18,440 bases of DNA from DASCNA01 sp036011305 (GTDB lineage: Bacteria; Verrucomicrobiota; Lentisphaeria; Victivallales; GWF2-38-69), in the NCBI GenBank assembly GCA_036011305.1, contig DASCNA010000276.1, forward strand, positions 1 through 18,440, written 5' to 3'. Made by a program: the position numbers and the translations under genes. Positions 1 through 8,435 of this stretch are shown piece by piece; position 1 is the first letter of the stretch, and each line of letters opens with the position of its first letter. Below the pieces are notes generated by a model. That model made no database searches and was not told the origin of the DNA. It worked only from the letters and a program-made list of their open reading frames with translations.

Positions 1-51
1 ATTTATATATATAATTATTAATTAAAAAGCATTATTTACGGTTTAAAATAG

Positions 52-2388
52 ATGAAAAAATTTAATAGTAGTTTAAAAATAATAGGTGAATATAAACTTA
101 TTTCTTCTATTGGAGCCGGGAAGCTGGGTGAGGTATATATTGCTGAAAATATTAATGATATTTTCAGCACAGAAATGTATGCACTGAAACTGTTTCCTCC
201 GAACTTATCAGAAAACAGATCTTTTCAAACAGCCCTCGAAAATTTATCTCTTCTTTTAGACGGTATTAATAATCCGGACATATTAAAAATAAAATACTTT
301 AAGGACATAGAATCCGGACTCTGTTATGTAATTATGGATTATATAACAGGTTCTGATGGGAAATCTGACTCGCTAGAAAAGCGATTAATGAATCAGGATT
401 ATTTTACAGAAGAAGAGATATATAATATTACAATTTCTTTATGCGGTATTTTATTTGTTATCCATAATTTCAGAGGTATGGGGCTTCTGCATGGGAATTT
501 GAAATCATCTAATGTACTGTTTGATGCTAATGGGAAACTTTATCTGACAGATTTTGCATTAACTATGCCGCTAAACCCTATTGTTTTTGATAGTGAATAC
601 ATGAGCCCGGAAGAAAAAAAAGGCAAACGCAAAACGATTAAAAGTGAAATTTATTCTTTAGGTATAATTATTGGTAAAATGATTGATAAGCTGCCGAAAG
701 ATAAAGAGTATTCAGATAAATGGGATTATATTTTGTCACGCTGTTTAGATAAAGTCCCTGAAGAAAGATTTGATTCAACAAATGACATTGTGGATTTACT
801 GGTAGGGAAAGTTGAATTCGAAAGACCTAAAAGTTCACACACTGTTACAACAAAAAAACAAACATATTTCGTTACTTTAATATTTTTCATTCTTTTTCTG
901 ATAGCAGTTTCTATTCTCGGAGTATTTTATATTAAACATGCAAGGAACAATCCAATAATAGGTGAAGATTATCAGGTTTTTTCACCAGAATCCTTGAAGT
1001 TAAGACCTGGATATATTCCTCCCCAAGGGTCATATGATTCTTATGCTGATAAAGTTTTGTCAAGACTTGATGCAGCCAAGAATAAAAAATTTGTTTCTGC
1101 GTTGCTTTTACACAGTGAATTTAATCCTGAAGGATTGAAGTGGGTGTTTTTTGTTGATGAGACTTCAATAGAAAAACGAGATAAAGCAATTAGAGAATGG
1201 TTCCTAAAATATAATAGGCTCAGAGATCTTAAATCTCTTCAGGAGTACCTAAATTTTGCAGATATTATAGTTGCAAAAACAGACAATGTATTCAATAAAC
1301 AGTATGTAGCTGATTTATTAGCATATCCTTACTCTGATTCCGATGAACTTAACTGGAAGTTTTTTGCCAATAATATTTCACAGGAACTAAGAGAATCTGC
1401 AATAAAAGAAATCTATATAGAGCATTTTAATAATATATTAACTTCAATAATATATTATAATTTTGCAGGTATGATAATAGATAGTACTGAAGGAGCTCTC
1501 AATAAAAAAATTATCTCTAAGTTATTCTTATTTCCTGATTATAAAATTACAGAACCTAACTGGATTTTTTATTTAGATAAGAGATCTGATCTCAGCAAGA
1601 GTTCTGTAATAAAAAACTGGTACATGGGATGCTATTACAATATAATTTCTTATGATGAATATAATAAATTAGCAAAGTCCATTACAAAAGCAGAACCCAA
1701 CACGCTTAATAGAAAGTTTATTTCAGGCTTCCTACTTTCTTCGGGTGTTAATTATAAAAATTTAAACTGGTATTATTATATCAATGAAAGTTCAGTTAAA
1801 AATAAAGTTAAAGTTTTAAAAGCATTCTATATACATAATTATCCTCAAATTAACTATATTACTTTACTTAATATAAACCATATACCTCTTATTGTTAAAG
1901 ATATCAATAAGATAGGAAGTGACAAGAGAAACTGGGTAATACAGATAAGTTTTGCAAACTCTGACGGAAAAATAAACACAGAGTTTAAGAAGATTGGAAA
2001 TACCATTATATTAGATGGAATTCCTTATAAAATAATTGATATAGCTAATAAAATTACAGAAGTACTAGATCCTAGTGTCGGTGCGTTATTTGAAGTTGAC
2101 AAATTTGAAATTGTTTTAACCGACCCTTCCGGGAAAATATTTACAGCCAGTCCCGATATCCCCGTTTATCTGTATGAACCTATCGCAGTTATTGAAAATT
2201 TTACCAATAATAAAATTCTTAGATTAAATAAAAATGACATATTGGAATTTTGTGACAGTGATTCAGAAGTTGAATCTTACAGGGTGATAAAATTAGACAG
2301 TAAAAATAATACTATCACTTTTTTAAGAAACGGTGAAGAGTATATGTTTAGCGTAAATTCTAATTCAAAAGAGCCAATTTTAGATTGA
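52..2388 (+). CDS. Membrane-anchored Ser/Thr kinase-like protein (probable pseudokinase) with extracytoplasmic repeats
   Basis: The 778-residue product has an N-terminal eukaryotic-like kinase fold (about 13-255), a single membrane span (about 271-294) and a large C-terminal part expected outside the inner membrane. Visible kinase landmarks are a glycine-rich loop (IGAGKLGEVY, 20-29), the ATP-anchoring Lys46 (YALK), Asn154, Asp167, an SPE motif at 185-187 and Arg239. The catalytic loop reads HGNLKSSN (147-154), so the HRD aspartate is Asn149, and DFG is DFA (167-169). Phosphotransfer is therefore doubtful and a scaffold or ATP-sensing role is more likely (inference). Residues 344-600 are four tandem repeats of about 70 residues. 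Residues 612-770 are beta-rich and faintly recall Amuc_1099-like domains of PVC bacteria. The gene stands alone and converges on the M48 protease gene. No strong Shine-Dalgarno precedes the ATG. Confidence 0.8.
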   Translation: MKKFNSSLKIIGEYKLISSIGAGKLGEVYIAENINDIFSTEMYALKLFPPNLSENRSFQTALENLSLLLDGINNPDILKIKYFKDIESGLCYVIMDYITGSDGKSDSLEKRLMNQDYFTEEEIYNITISLCGILFVIHNFRGMGLLHGNLKSSNVLFDANGKLYLTDFALTMPLNPIVFDSEYMSPEEKKGKRKTIKSEIYSLGIIIGKMIDKLPKDKEYSDKWDYILSRCLDKVPEERFDSTNDIVDLLVGKVEFERPKSSHTVTTKKQTYFVTLIFFILFLIAVSILGVFYIKHARNNPIIGEDYQVFSPESLKLRPGYIPPQGSYDSYADKVLSRLDAAKNKKFVSALLLHSEFNPEGLKWVFFVDETSIEKRDKAIREWFLKYNRLRDLKSLQEYLNFADIIVAKTDNVFNKQYVADLLAYPYSDSDELNWKFFANNISQELRESAIKEIYIEHFNNILTSIIYYNFAGMIIDSTEGALNKKIISKLFLFPDYKITEPNWIFYLDKRSDLSKSSVIKNWYMGCYYNIISYDEYNKLAKSITKAEPNTLNRKFISGFLLSSGVNYKNLNWYYYINESSVKNKVKVLKAFYIHNYPQINYITLLNINHIPLIVKDINKIGSDKRNWVIQISFANSDGKINTEFKKIGNTIILDGIPYKIIDIANKITEVLDPSVGALFEVDKFEIVLTDPSGKIFTASPDIPVYLYEPIAVIENFTNNKILRLNKNDILEFCDSDSEVESYRVIKLDSKNNTITFLRNGEEYMFSVNSNSKEPILD
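1081..1851 (+). repeat. Four tandem ~70-residue protein repeats in the kinase-like protein
   Basis: Repeats are visible at protein level. Each begins N-[KR]-[KQ]-[FYI]-[VI]-[SA] (residues 344, 415, 484 and 553). About 17-20 residues later comes a tryptophan followed by an aromatic pair (KWVFF, NWKFF, NWIFY, NWYYY), then an amphipathic helix ending near [AV]-[IL]-[KR] plus aromatic residues (379, 450, 519, 588). The spacing is 71, 69 and 69 residues. I do not recognise the unit. The DNA has diverged well beyond the protein pattern. Confidence 0.75.
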
Positions 2389-2429
2389 TATTTTTCATTA
2401 GTTATCTTAGTAATTAAGACAGGTAATTA

Positions 2430-3257
2430 TCAATTTTTAATTGTATGTCCCAGGTTCAGCTTATCAGGATTTTGATTATATACTTTTAAAGCTTCAGGGA
2501 GTAATAATTTTAATTCTTTAACTCTTTTTTCCCCCATTGGATGTGTTACAAAAAATTCTTTTATAGGACCATAATTACTGAGTTTTGAAAATTTTTCCCA
2601 AAAATGAATTGCAGCTTTGGGATTATACCCTGCTTTTGCCATTAACATAATTCCTATATAATCTGACTCATATTCATGCTCTCTACTGTAGGGTAAAATA
2701 AAACCTAAATTAGATGCCAGACCGTAAGCCATTCCCCAATCACTCGGCAAATCCGCAAGAGCTAATCCTATAGCCAACATATTACCCCCGAGTTCCTGTG
2801 CATAAAGCTGTGTTAATCTTTCTCCAAAGTGTCGAGCAATTGCATGGCCCACTTCATGACCTATTATTGTCGCCAATTCGGCATCATTATTAATATATTT
2901 GAACATTCCTGCATATACGGCAATTTTTCCTCCGGAGAGACAGAATGCATTAACTTCCTGAGAGTCAATTACTTTAAATTCCCAATTCCAGGATTTATCA
3001 TTTACAGCATTTGCTATATGCTTACCTACTCTCTGAATGGCGGCATTATACTGTGTATTGCCAGATATTTTTTCTTTGGATAATATTTCTTTCCAGGCCT
3101 TTTCTCCAAGTTGATTCTCTTCCTGCTTAGAAGTAATAACAAATTGTTTTCTAGAAGTATAAGGAGCGTTTATGCAGGCTGTAAAAATTGAAATTATTAA
3201 TGTAAATATAAAAAAATATAAGAAAAATTTGAAAGGATATTTTATATGGTATCTCAA
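2430..3257 (-). CDS. M48-family zinc metalloprotease, predicted lipoprotein
   Basis: The 275-residue product has the M48 (Oma1/BepA-like) zinc protease signature. HEVGH at 134-138 supplies two zinc ligands and the catalytic Glu. The downstream REHEYESDYIG stretch (192-202) supplies the third ligand (Glu195 or Glu197). A THPMGEKR motif (238-245) is typical of the C-terminal part of this family. The N-terminus is basic, then hydrophobic, ending IFTAC with Cys28, which fits a lipoprotein signal anchoring the enzyme on the periplasmic side. Phe at -3 of the lipobox is tolerated but not ideal. Relatives degrade or chaperone misassembled envelope proteins. The frame opens at TTG (3257-3255), and no in-frame ATG lies upstream before a stop or early enough downstream to keep the signal. 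It follows the CDF gene by 77 bases and may be cotranscribed with it. Confidence 0.88.
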   Translation of the reverse strand: MRYHIKYPFKFFLYFFIFTLIISIFTACINAPYTSRKQFVITSKQEENQLGEKAWKEILSKEKISGNTQYNAAIQRVGKHIANAVNDKSWNWEFKVIDSQEVNAFCLSGGKIAVYAGMFKYINNDAELATIIGHEVGHAIARHFGERLTQLYAQELGGNMLAIGLALADLPSDWGMAYGLASNLGFILPYSREHEYESDYIGIMLMAKAGYNPKAAIHFWEKFSKLSNYGPIKEFFVTHPMGEKRVKELKLLLPEALKVYNQNPDKLNLGHTIKN

Positions 3258-3334
3258 AATAATTATATGCTGTTTTAAATTGTTAATTCTTATAAACTAT
3301 ATATTTCCTGGTTTAAAGTATCTGAATGTAATAC

Positions 3335-4255
3335 TTATATTATATTATTATGTATAGTTCCATATGGCTCAATGTGAACAATTACATCTATAATTTCAGG
3401 AATATTTTCTATAAGAGCTTTCTGTACTGTATCTGAAATATAGTGACCTTTTTCTACGCTTAGTTTTCCATCTACAAGAACATGCAAATCTACATAGATA
3501 CAGCTGCCGATCTCTCTTGTTCTAATTGCATGAACTGATTTTACATTATTAACTTCTAGAGATATTTTTCTAATTTTGGATTGAATTTTTTCTGATGCCC
3601 CTTTATCTGACAGTTCTGATATAGCTGGCGAGAGTATATCCCATGCCACTTTAATAATAAACAATGAAACAATAACAGCACCTATATTATCTACAAAAGC
3701 GAAATTTGGAGAAATTAACGATATAGAAACTGCTGCAACTGCCATTAAAGAGCTTATTGCATCAGATCTGTGATGCCATGCATTAGCTATCAATGAAGAG
3801 GATTTAATTCTTTTGCCGGTATTAATATTCCAGCGATACAGTGCCTCTTTGATAATAATTGAAATTAGAGGTCCAATAACAGCTATCCATAAATCTGAGT
3901 GGCTTTTATGTTCTTTAATTGTAACAATTGCTTCATAGGCTATGCCTACAGAAACAATAACAAGAACTATGCTGATAAAGGCTGTTACTATGGTTTCTAT
4001 TTTCAGGTGCCCGTATGGATGTTTTGTGTCAGGCGGAGCCGCCCAGAATTTGACACCTAAAATAATTGCTATATCTGTAATTGTATCTGACAGACTATGA
4101 ACCCCATCAGCTATAACAGCCTGACTGTTACCAATATATCCTAATATAAATTTTAGTAATGCAAGAAATATATTTATAATCATACCCCACCATGTAATTA
4201 CTTTAATAACTTTTACATTTTGGGGCTGAATTGGGATATATGGGGTTCTACTCAT
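3335..4255 (-). CDS. Cation diffusion facilitator (CDF) family metal transporter
   Basis: This 306-residue inner-membrane protein matches the CDF family, which exports divalent cations such as Zn2+, Fe2+ or Mn2+ by proton exchange. The first metal-site helix reads ADGVHSLSD (49-57), followed by the conserved HPYGH loop (79-83). The second metal-site helix carries H161-x3-D165. About six hydrophobic spans occupy 20-210, and a soluble C-terminal domain (about 215-300) has the regular alternating pattern of the CDF cytoplasmic dimerisation domain (VKSVHAIRTREIG, VHIEPYG). Length is normal. The metal cannot be assigned from sequence. The gene starts with ATG, 102 bases after lon and beyond the lon terminator, so it probably has its own promoter. 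The M48 protease gene lies 77 bases downstream on the same strand. Confidence 0.92.
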   Translation of the reverse strand: MSRTPYIPIQPQNVKVIKVITWWGMIINIFLALLKFILGYIGNSQAVIADGVHSLSDTITDIAIILGVKFWAAPPDTKHPYGHLKIETIVTAFISIVLVIVSVGIAYEAIVTIKEHKSHSDLWIAVIGPLISIIIKEALYRWNINTGKRIKSSSLIANAWHHRSDAISSLMAVAAVSISLISPNFAFVDNIGAVIVSLFIIKVAWDILSPAISELSDKGASEKIQSKIRKISLEVNNVKSVHAIRTREIGSCIYVDLHVLVDGKLSVEKGHYISDTVQKALIENIPEIIDVIVHIEPYGTIHNNII

Positions 4256-4323
4256 TTTATATATTTAAATTAATTTTTAAGTTCAAATAGTATATTTTTG
4301 AATACTAAAGTTAAGTGGTCAAT

Positions 4324-4353
4324 AAAACATACTGCTAAAAAGCAGTATGTTTT
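4324..4353 (-). terminator. Intrinsic terminator after lon
   Basis: A perfect 13-bp stem (4324-4336 with 4341-4353) closes a four-base A loop four bases after the lon stop codon. On the minus strand the 3' arm ends in a short T run (TTTTATTG). On the plus strand it is followed by six T, so it could work in both directions, but only the minus strand has a gene ending here. Confidence 0.8.
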
Positions 4354-4357
4354 TTAA

Positions 4358-6859
4358 TTATTTTTTAAGAGGATCCAGCAATAAATAGTCCAGTGCTTCA
4401 GATGCTTCTTCTACAAATATAAAATTGATTTTACTTTTGATGTCATCCGGAATATCTTCTAAATCTTTATCATTTTGCTTAGGCATTACTATATTGTTTA
4501 TACCTGCACGCATTGCTGCAATAACTTTTTCCTTAATACCGCCAACAGCAGTTACTTTACCTCTTAAGGTTATTTCACCTGTCATTGATGTTTTTACCTT
4601 AACTCTTCTATTTGTAAGAAGAGAGATCAGGGAAGTGGTTATTGTTATTCCTGCCGATGGGCCATCTTTAGGTGTAGCTCCGTCAGGCACATGAATATGA
4701 AAGTCATTCTTTTCAAATATTTCACTGTCTATGCCATACTTAGCATGATTACTTTTTATGTAACTGAAAGCAGCCTGTGCACTCTCTTTCATTACATCAC
4801 CTAAAGAACCTGTTAACTGAAGTCTTCCTTTGCCCGGCATATTTGTACACTCAACAGGTAAGATTGTTCCTCCAACACTTGTCCAAGCCATACCTATTGC
4901 CAGTCCTACTTCAGGTTTTCTTTCTATTTCTTCAGGGATAATTTTTCTTTTGCCTAGATAGTTTCTCACATCTTTAGGATTTATAGTTATCTTTACATCC
5001 TTGGGTATTTCTCCCTCAATGATTTTTCTTGTAACTTTTCTGCAAAGTGTACCTATAGTTCTTTCAAGTGTTCTTACACCTGCTTCCATTGTGTAATATG
5101 TTATTAATTCATCTATTGTTTTTAATGGAAGTGAAAGTTGTTTTTTTGTTAAACCATTTTCTTTTATCTGTCTAGGAACTAGATATCTTCTAGCAATTTG
5201 TCTTTTTTCCATTGGTGTGTAACCTGGAAGTCTTAAGATTTCCATTCTGTCCAAAAGAGCAGGGGGAATAGTATCTAAAATATTTGCAGTAGCTATAAAC
5301 ATTACAGATGAAAGGTCATAATCCAGCTCTAGAAAGTGATCATTAAAAGAGTGATTTTGCTGAGGATCCAGTACTTCCAGTAACGCTGAAGAAGGATCAC
5401 CTCTGAAATCATTTCCTAACTTATCTATTTCATCAAGCATGAAAACAGGATTTGTGCTGCCTGCCTTTTTTATACCCTGTATAATTCTTCCTGGTAAAGC
5501 TCCGACATAAGTTCTTCTATGGCCTCTTATTTCAGCTTCATCTCTTACACCGCCTAGAGATATGCGTATGAATTTTCTTTTCATTGATCTGGCGATAGAC
5601 TGCCCTAATGAAGTTTTACCCACACCCGGGGGGCCTACAAAACACAAAATAGGTGATTTTTTATCATCTTTCATTTGCAATACAGCAAGAAACTCAAGAA
5701 TACGCTCTTTAATATCTTTTAAACCATAGTGGTCTGTATCTAATATTTTTCTTGCTTTTGTAATATCATTTCTATCTTCTGTATATTCTTTCCATGGAAC
5801 TGACAGAATCCAGTCTATGTAGTTATAGGCAACATGGTATTCAGATGCGGCCTGAGGCATAATTTCCAGACGTTCAAGTTCTTTTTTAATAACCTTAACT
5901 ACATCTTCAGGAAGGTCTTTTTTTGACATTCTTTTTTTTATGGCAGTAATGTCTGGGTTTGCATCCTCATCGCCAAGTTCCTGTTTAATGGTTTTTAACT
6001 GTTCTCTGAGGAAAAATTCTCTCTGAGATTGAGTTAATGCATTACTTACCTGAGATTGAATCTCATTTCCAAGATGGAGTACCTCAACTTCGCGATTTAA
6101 AAGGATAGTTAATAACTGCAGTCGTTCATGCAGGCTGGAAACACTTAAAATGCTTAGTTTTTCAGTAAAGTTGATATTTAGAGTATCAGCGATTAAATCT
6201 ACCAGTCTTGAATAATTTTCAACGTTAAGAATAGCAACTTTCAGTTCTTCAGGGAAATTAGGGGACATATTGATAATTTCCTGAAACTGGTTTTGAGCAT
6301 TTTTTGCCATAGCAGCACATTCTAAAGTATTTTCATGTAAATCCTCTACTTCAACAACTTTTGCTGTTATTGGATCGACAGTTACTACGTCTAGAAGTTT
6401 TATCCTTTTCAATCCTCTGACAAGAACGCGGACAGTATTATCGGGGAATTTAAGGAGTTTAACTATTCTTCCCATTACACCAACTTGAGATAGAAGTCGT
6501 TTTCCCGCAGTTACAGTGTCAAATGTAAACTCTGTGCTGTCATCGTTTTGAAAGTTTTCTACATTGTCTGCTTCTTCATATTTGCTGTTTGTTAAATCAG
6601 GGAAAAGAGCTATCAGTCTCTCTCCTTCAGTAATTTTCATTACAAACTTTATTGTTTTTTCATTATCAATGACTAGGGTGGATAGTGTGTAAGGAAATAT
6701 TACAATGTCATTAAGAGGCAGGACTGGAAGTTTCAATACTTTGGAAGCAGTCTTTTCCGGTATAGAGATTTCAGTACTATTAGATTCATCCAAATCATTT
6801 TTAACAGGTAAATCGTTGTTTTTATTCTGCTGTGGGTCTTTATCTTCTTTGTCGTTCAT
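4358..6859 (-). CDS. lon: ATP-dependent Lon protease (LonA type)
   Basis: Lon is the cytoplasmic AAA+ serine protease that degrades misfolded and regulatory proteins. The 833-residue product has a LON substrate-binding domain (about 41-255), a helical linker, an AAA+ module with Walker A GPPGVGKT (409-416) and Walker B FMLDEID (473-479), and a C-terminal peptidase domain. The catalytic pair is Ser735 in GPSAG and Lys778 in GGIKEK, with the same spacing as the enterobacterial enzyme. The lack of membrane spans between Walker A and B marks it as LonA, not LonB. A polar, low-complexity N-terminal extension of about 40 residues precedes the LON domain. It begins 49 bases after the serS stop and is probably transcribed with serS, ending at the hairpin at 4324-4353. 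No heat-shock operator was recognised. Confidence 0.97.
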   Translation of the reverse strand: MNDKEDKDPQQNKNNDLPVKNDLDESNSTEISIPEKTASKVLKLPVLPLNDIVIFPYTLSTLVIDNEKTIKFVMKITEGERLIALFPDLTNSKYEEADNVENFQNDDSTEFTFDTVTAGKRLLSQVGVMGRIVKLLKFPDNTVRVLVRGLKRIKLLDVVTVDPITAKVVEVEDLHENTLECAAMAKNAQNQFQEIINMSPNFPEELKVAILNVENYSRLVDLIADTLNINFTEKLSILSVSSLHERLQLLTILLNREVEVLHLGNEIQSQVSNALTQSQREFFLREQLKTIKQELGDEDANPDITAIKKRMSKKDLPEDVVKVIKKELERLEIMPQAASEYHVAYNYIDWILSVPWKEYTEDRNDITKARKILDTDHYGLKDIKERILEFLAVLQMKDDKKSPILCFVGPPGVGKTSLGQSIARSMKRKFIRISLGGVRDEAEIRGHRRTYVGALPGRIIQGIKKAGSTNPVFMLDEIDKLGNDFRGDPSSALLEVLDPQQNHSFNDHFLELDYDLSSVMFIATANILDTIPPALLDRMEILRLPGYTPMEKRQIARRYLVPRQIKENGLTKKQLSLPLKTIDELITYYTMEAGVRTLERTIGTLCRKVTRKIIEGEIPKDVKITINPKDVRNYLGKRKIIPEEIERKPEVGLAIGMAWTSVGGTILPVECTNMPGKGRLQLTGSLGDVMKESAQAAFSYIKSNHAKYGIDSEIFEKNDFHIHVPDGATPKDGPSAGITITTSLISLLTNRRVKVKTSMTGEITLRGKVTAVGGIKEKVIAAMRAGINNIVMPKQNDKDLEDIPDDIKSKINFIFVEEASEALDYLLLDPLKK

Positions 6860-6908
6860 AAGTTACCAAATAAAATTATGTTTTTGTCATTAAATATAAA
6901 CAGTTAGT

Positions 6909-8186
6909 TTACTTAATAATATCAAATTTAGTGAAAGGTCTCAATACTTCAGGTACAATTATAGATCCATCTTCCTGTTGTAAGTTTTCAAGAAGTGCAG
7001 GGAAAATTCTGCTTGTAGCAAGACCAGAGGCATTAAGTGAATGTATATATTCATTTTTACCGGTTTCAGTATTTTTGAACCTTATATTGCCTCGTCTTGC
7101 CTGATAGTCATGTGCATTTGAGGCAGAACATACTTCAATATATTTATTCATGCTTGGTATCCAAACTTCAACATCATAGGTTTTTGCCATAGAAGCGCTG
7201 CAGTCTTTAGCTGCAAGTTTCGATAGCCTGAAATGCAGTCCTAATCCCTGAACAAGCTTAACAGCTTTATCTACTAGTTCTTCAAATGCTGATTCTGAGT
7301 TTTCAGGTTTAGTAAACTGAAACATTTCAACTTTATTAAACTGATGTCCGCGGATCATACCTCTTTCTGCTGCTCTGTAACTGCCTGCTTCTTTTCTATA
7401 ACATGGAGTGTAGGCAAAATATTTCTTAGGTAGTTCAGATCCTTTAATAATTTCATCTCTATGATAATTAATCAGGGCTGTTTCAGAAGTTGGAAGAAGA
7501 AAATGAGAGCTTTGCTTGCCGTCTTCTTCTTCAAGGTGAAAGACATCTTCTGCAAATTTAGGAAACTGACCTGCAGTAAATCCGCATTGGTTTGTTAAAA
7601 TATGAGGTGGAAGTATGAACTCATATCCATCTTTAAGGTGTTCTTGGATGAAATAGTTTAACATGGCCCATTCTAAAACAGCACCTTTGCCTTTATAAAT
7701 CCAAAATCCATTGCCACCCATTTTTACGCCGCGTTCGTAGTCTACAAGTCCATGTTTTTCAGCTAATGCAATGTGATCTTTGGCTTTGAAATTAAATTGA
7801 GGTTTATTACCCCATTCTTTGAGAGACTGATTGTTCTCTTTATCTCCTGCAACTACATCATCCGCTGGGATATTTGGCAAACCGATAAGGTAATCTTCTA
7901 TTTTACTAGATACTTCTGATAATTTAGTATCAATTTCTTTAATACTATTTGAGACGATCTTCATTTCGCTAAGCTGCTGTGTCACATCCTGCCCTTCTTT
8001 TTTTAAACGGGGAATGGAAGAACTGACTTCATTTCTCTTAGCTTTTAATTTTTCACCTTCCTGAATAAGTTCTCTTTTCTTTTTATCCCAGTTTAAGAGC
8101 TCTGAAAAATCTATATTATCAACTCTTTTTAATAAAGCTTTACGAACTTTTTCCGGATTATTTCTGATTAAATTAATATCAAGCAT
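6909..8186 (-). CDS. serS: Seryl-tRNA synthetase
   Basis: This class II aminoacyl-tRNA synthetase charges tRNA-Ser. The 425-residue protein begins with the usual MLDINLIRNNPE and a long antiparallel coiled coil (about 26-100) that contacts the tRNA-Ser long arm. The catalytic core shows the TSE loop (233-235), motif 2 (YRKEAGSYRAAERGMIRGHQ, 263-282) and motif 3 around Arg393. Motif 3 is preceded by LNASGLATSRIFPALLE where most bacteria have LNGSGLA followed by a small or hydrophobic pair and R, a non-standard but intact version. The start is ATG with an AGGA-type Shine-Dalgarno about seven bases upstream. It is the first gene of a probable serS-lon unit and diverges from lipA across a 249-base spacer. 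Confidence 0.97.
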   Translation of the reverse strand: MLDINLIRNNPEKVRKALLKRVDNIDFSELLNWDKKKRELIQEGEKLKAKRNEVSSSIPRLKKEGQDVTQQLSEMKIVSNSIKEIDTKLSEVSSKIEDYLIGLPNIPADDVVAGDKENNQSLKEWGNKPQFNFKAKDHIALAEKHGLVDYERGVKMGGNGFWIYKGKGAVLEWAMLNYFIQEHLKDGYEFILPPHILTNQCGFTAGQFPKFAEDVFHLEEEDGKQSSHFLLPTSETALINYHRDEIIKGSELPKKYFAYTPCYRKEAGSYRAAERGMIRGHQFNKVEMFQFTKPENSESAFEELVDKAVKLVQGLGLHFRLSKLAAKDCSASMAKTYDVEVWIPSMNKYIEVCSASNAHDYQARRGNIRFKNTETGKNEYIHSLNASGLATSRIFPALLENLQQEDGSIIVPEVLRPFTKFDIIK

Positions 8187-8313
8187 CTTTATTCCTACAC
8201 TCTTATGTTATTAAAATTTATCGATATTGTGATAATGATATATTTACAACTATTTATCAATACAACTGGAAATAATAATTATCCCTAAATCAATACTATT
8301 TCAAGGAATGCAT

Positions 8314-8401
8314 TGATTATTTGATCGAAAATTAGAAAAAAACGCTAATACAGTATGGTTTTGATTTAATGTTAAAGTATCTTAATCTCATCAAATAATC
8401 A
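8314..8401. repeat. 12-bp inverted repeat in the serS-lipA divergent spacer
   Basis: TGATTATTTGAT (8314-8325) recurs as its exact reverse complement at 8390-8401, separated by 64 bases, between two divergent genes. It could be a pair of sites for a dimeric regulator or an RNA stem in the lipA leader. In DNA this AT-rich a chance origin is also possible. No convincing -35/-10 pair was found for either gene in the spacer 8187-8435. Confidence 0.3.
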
Positions 8402-8435
8402 TGAATTTTAATAGAATACGGTATTAGTTACTTTT

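Noticed and set aside
2389..2429. TAATTA repeats between the kinase-like and M48 genes as a bidirectional terminator
   Set aside because: The arms are only six AT pairs and no stable stem forms.
2829..3357. Plus-strand open frames of 84 and 61 residues
   Set aside because: They lie antisense to the M48 protease and its upstream spacer and have no ribosome site or family features.
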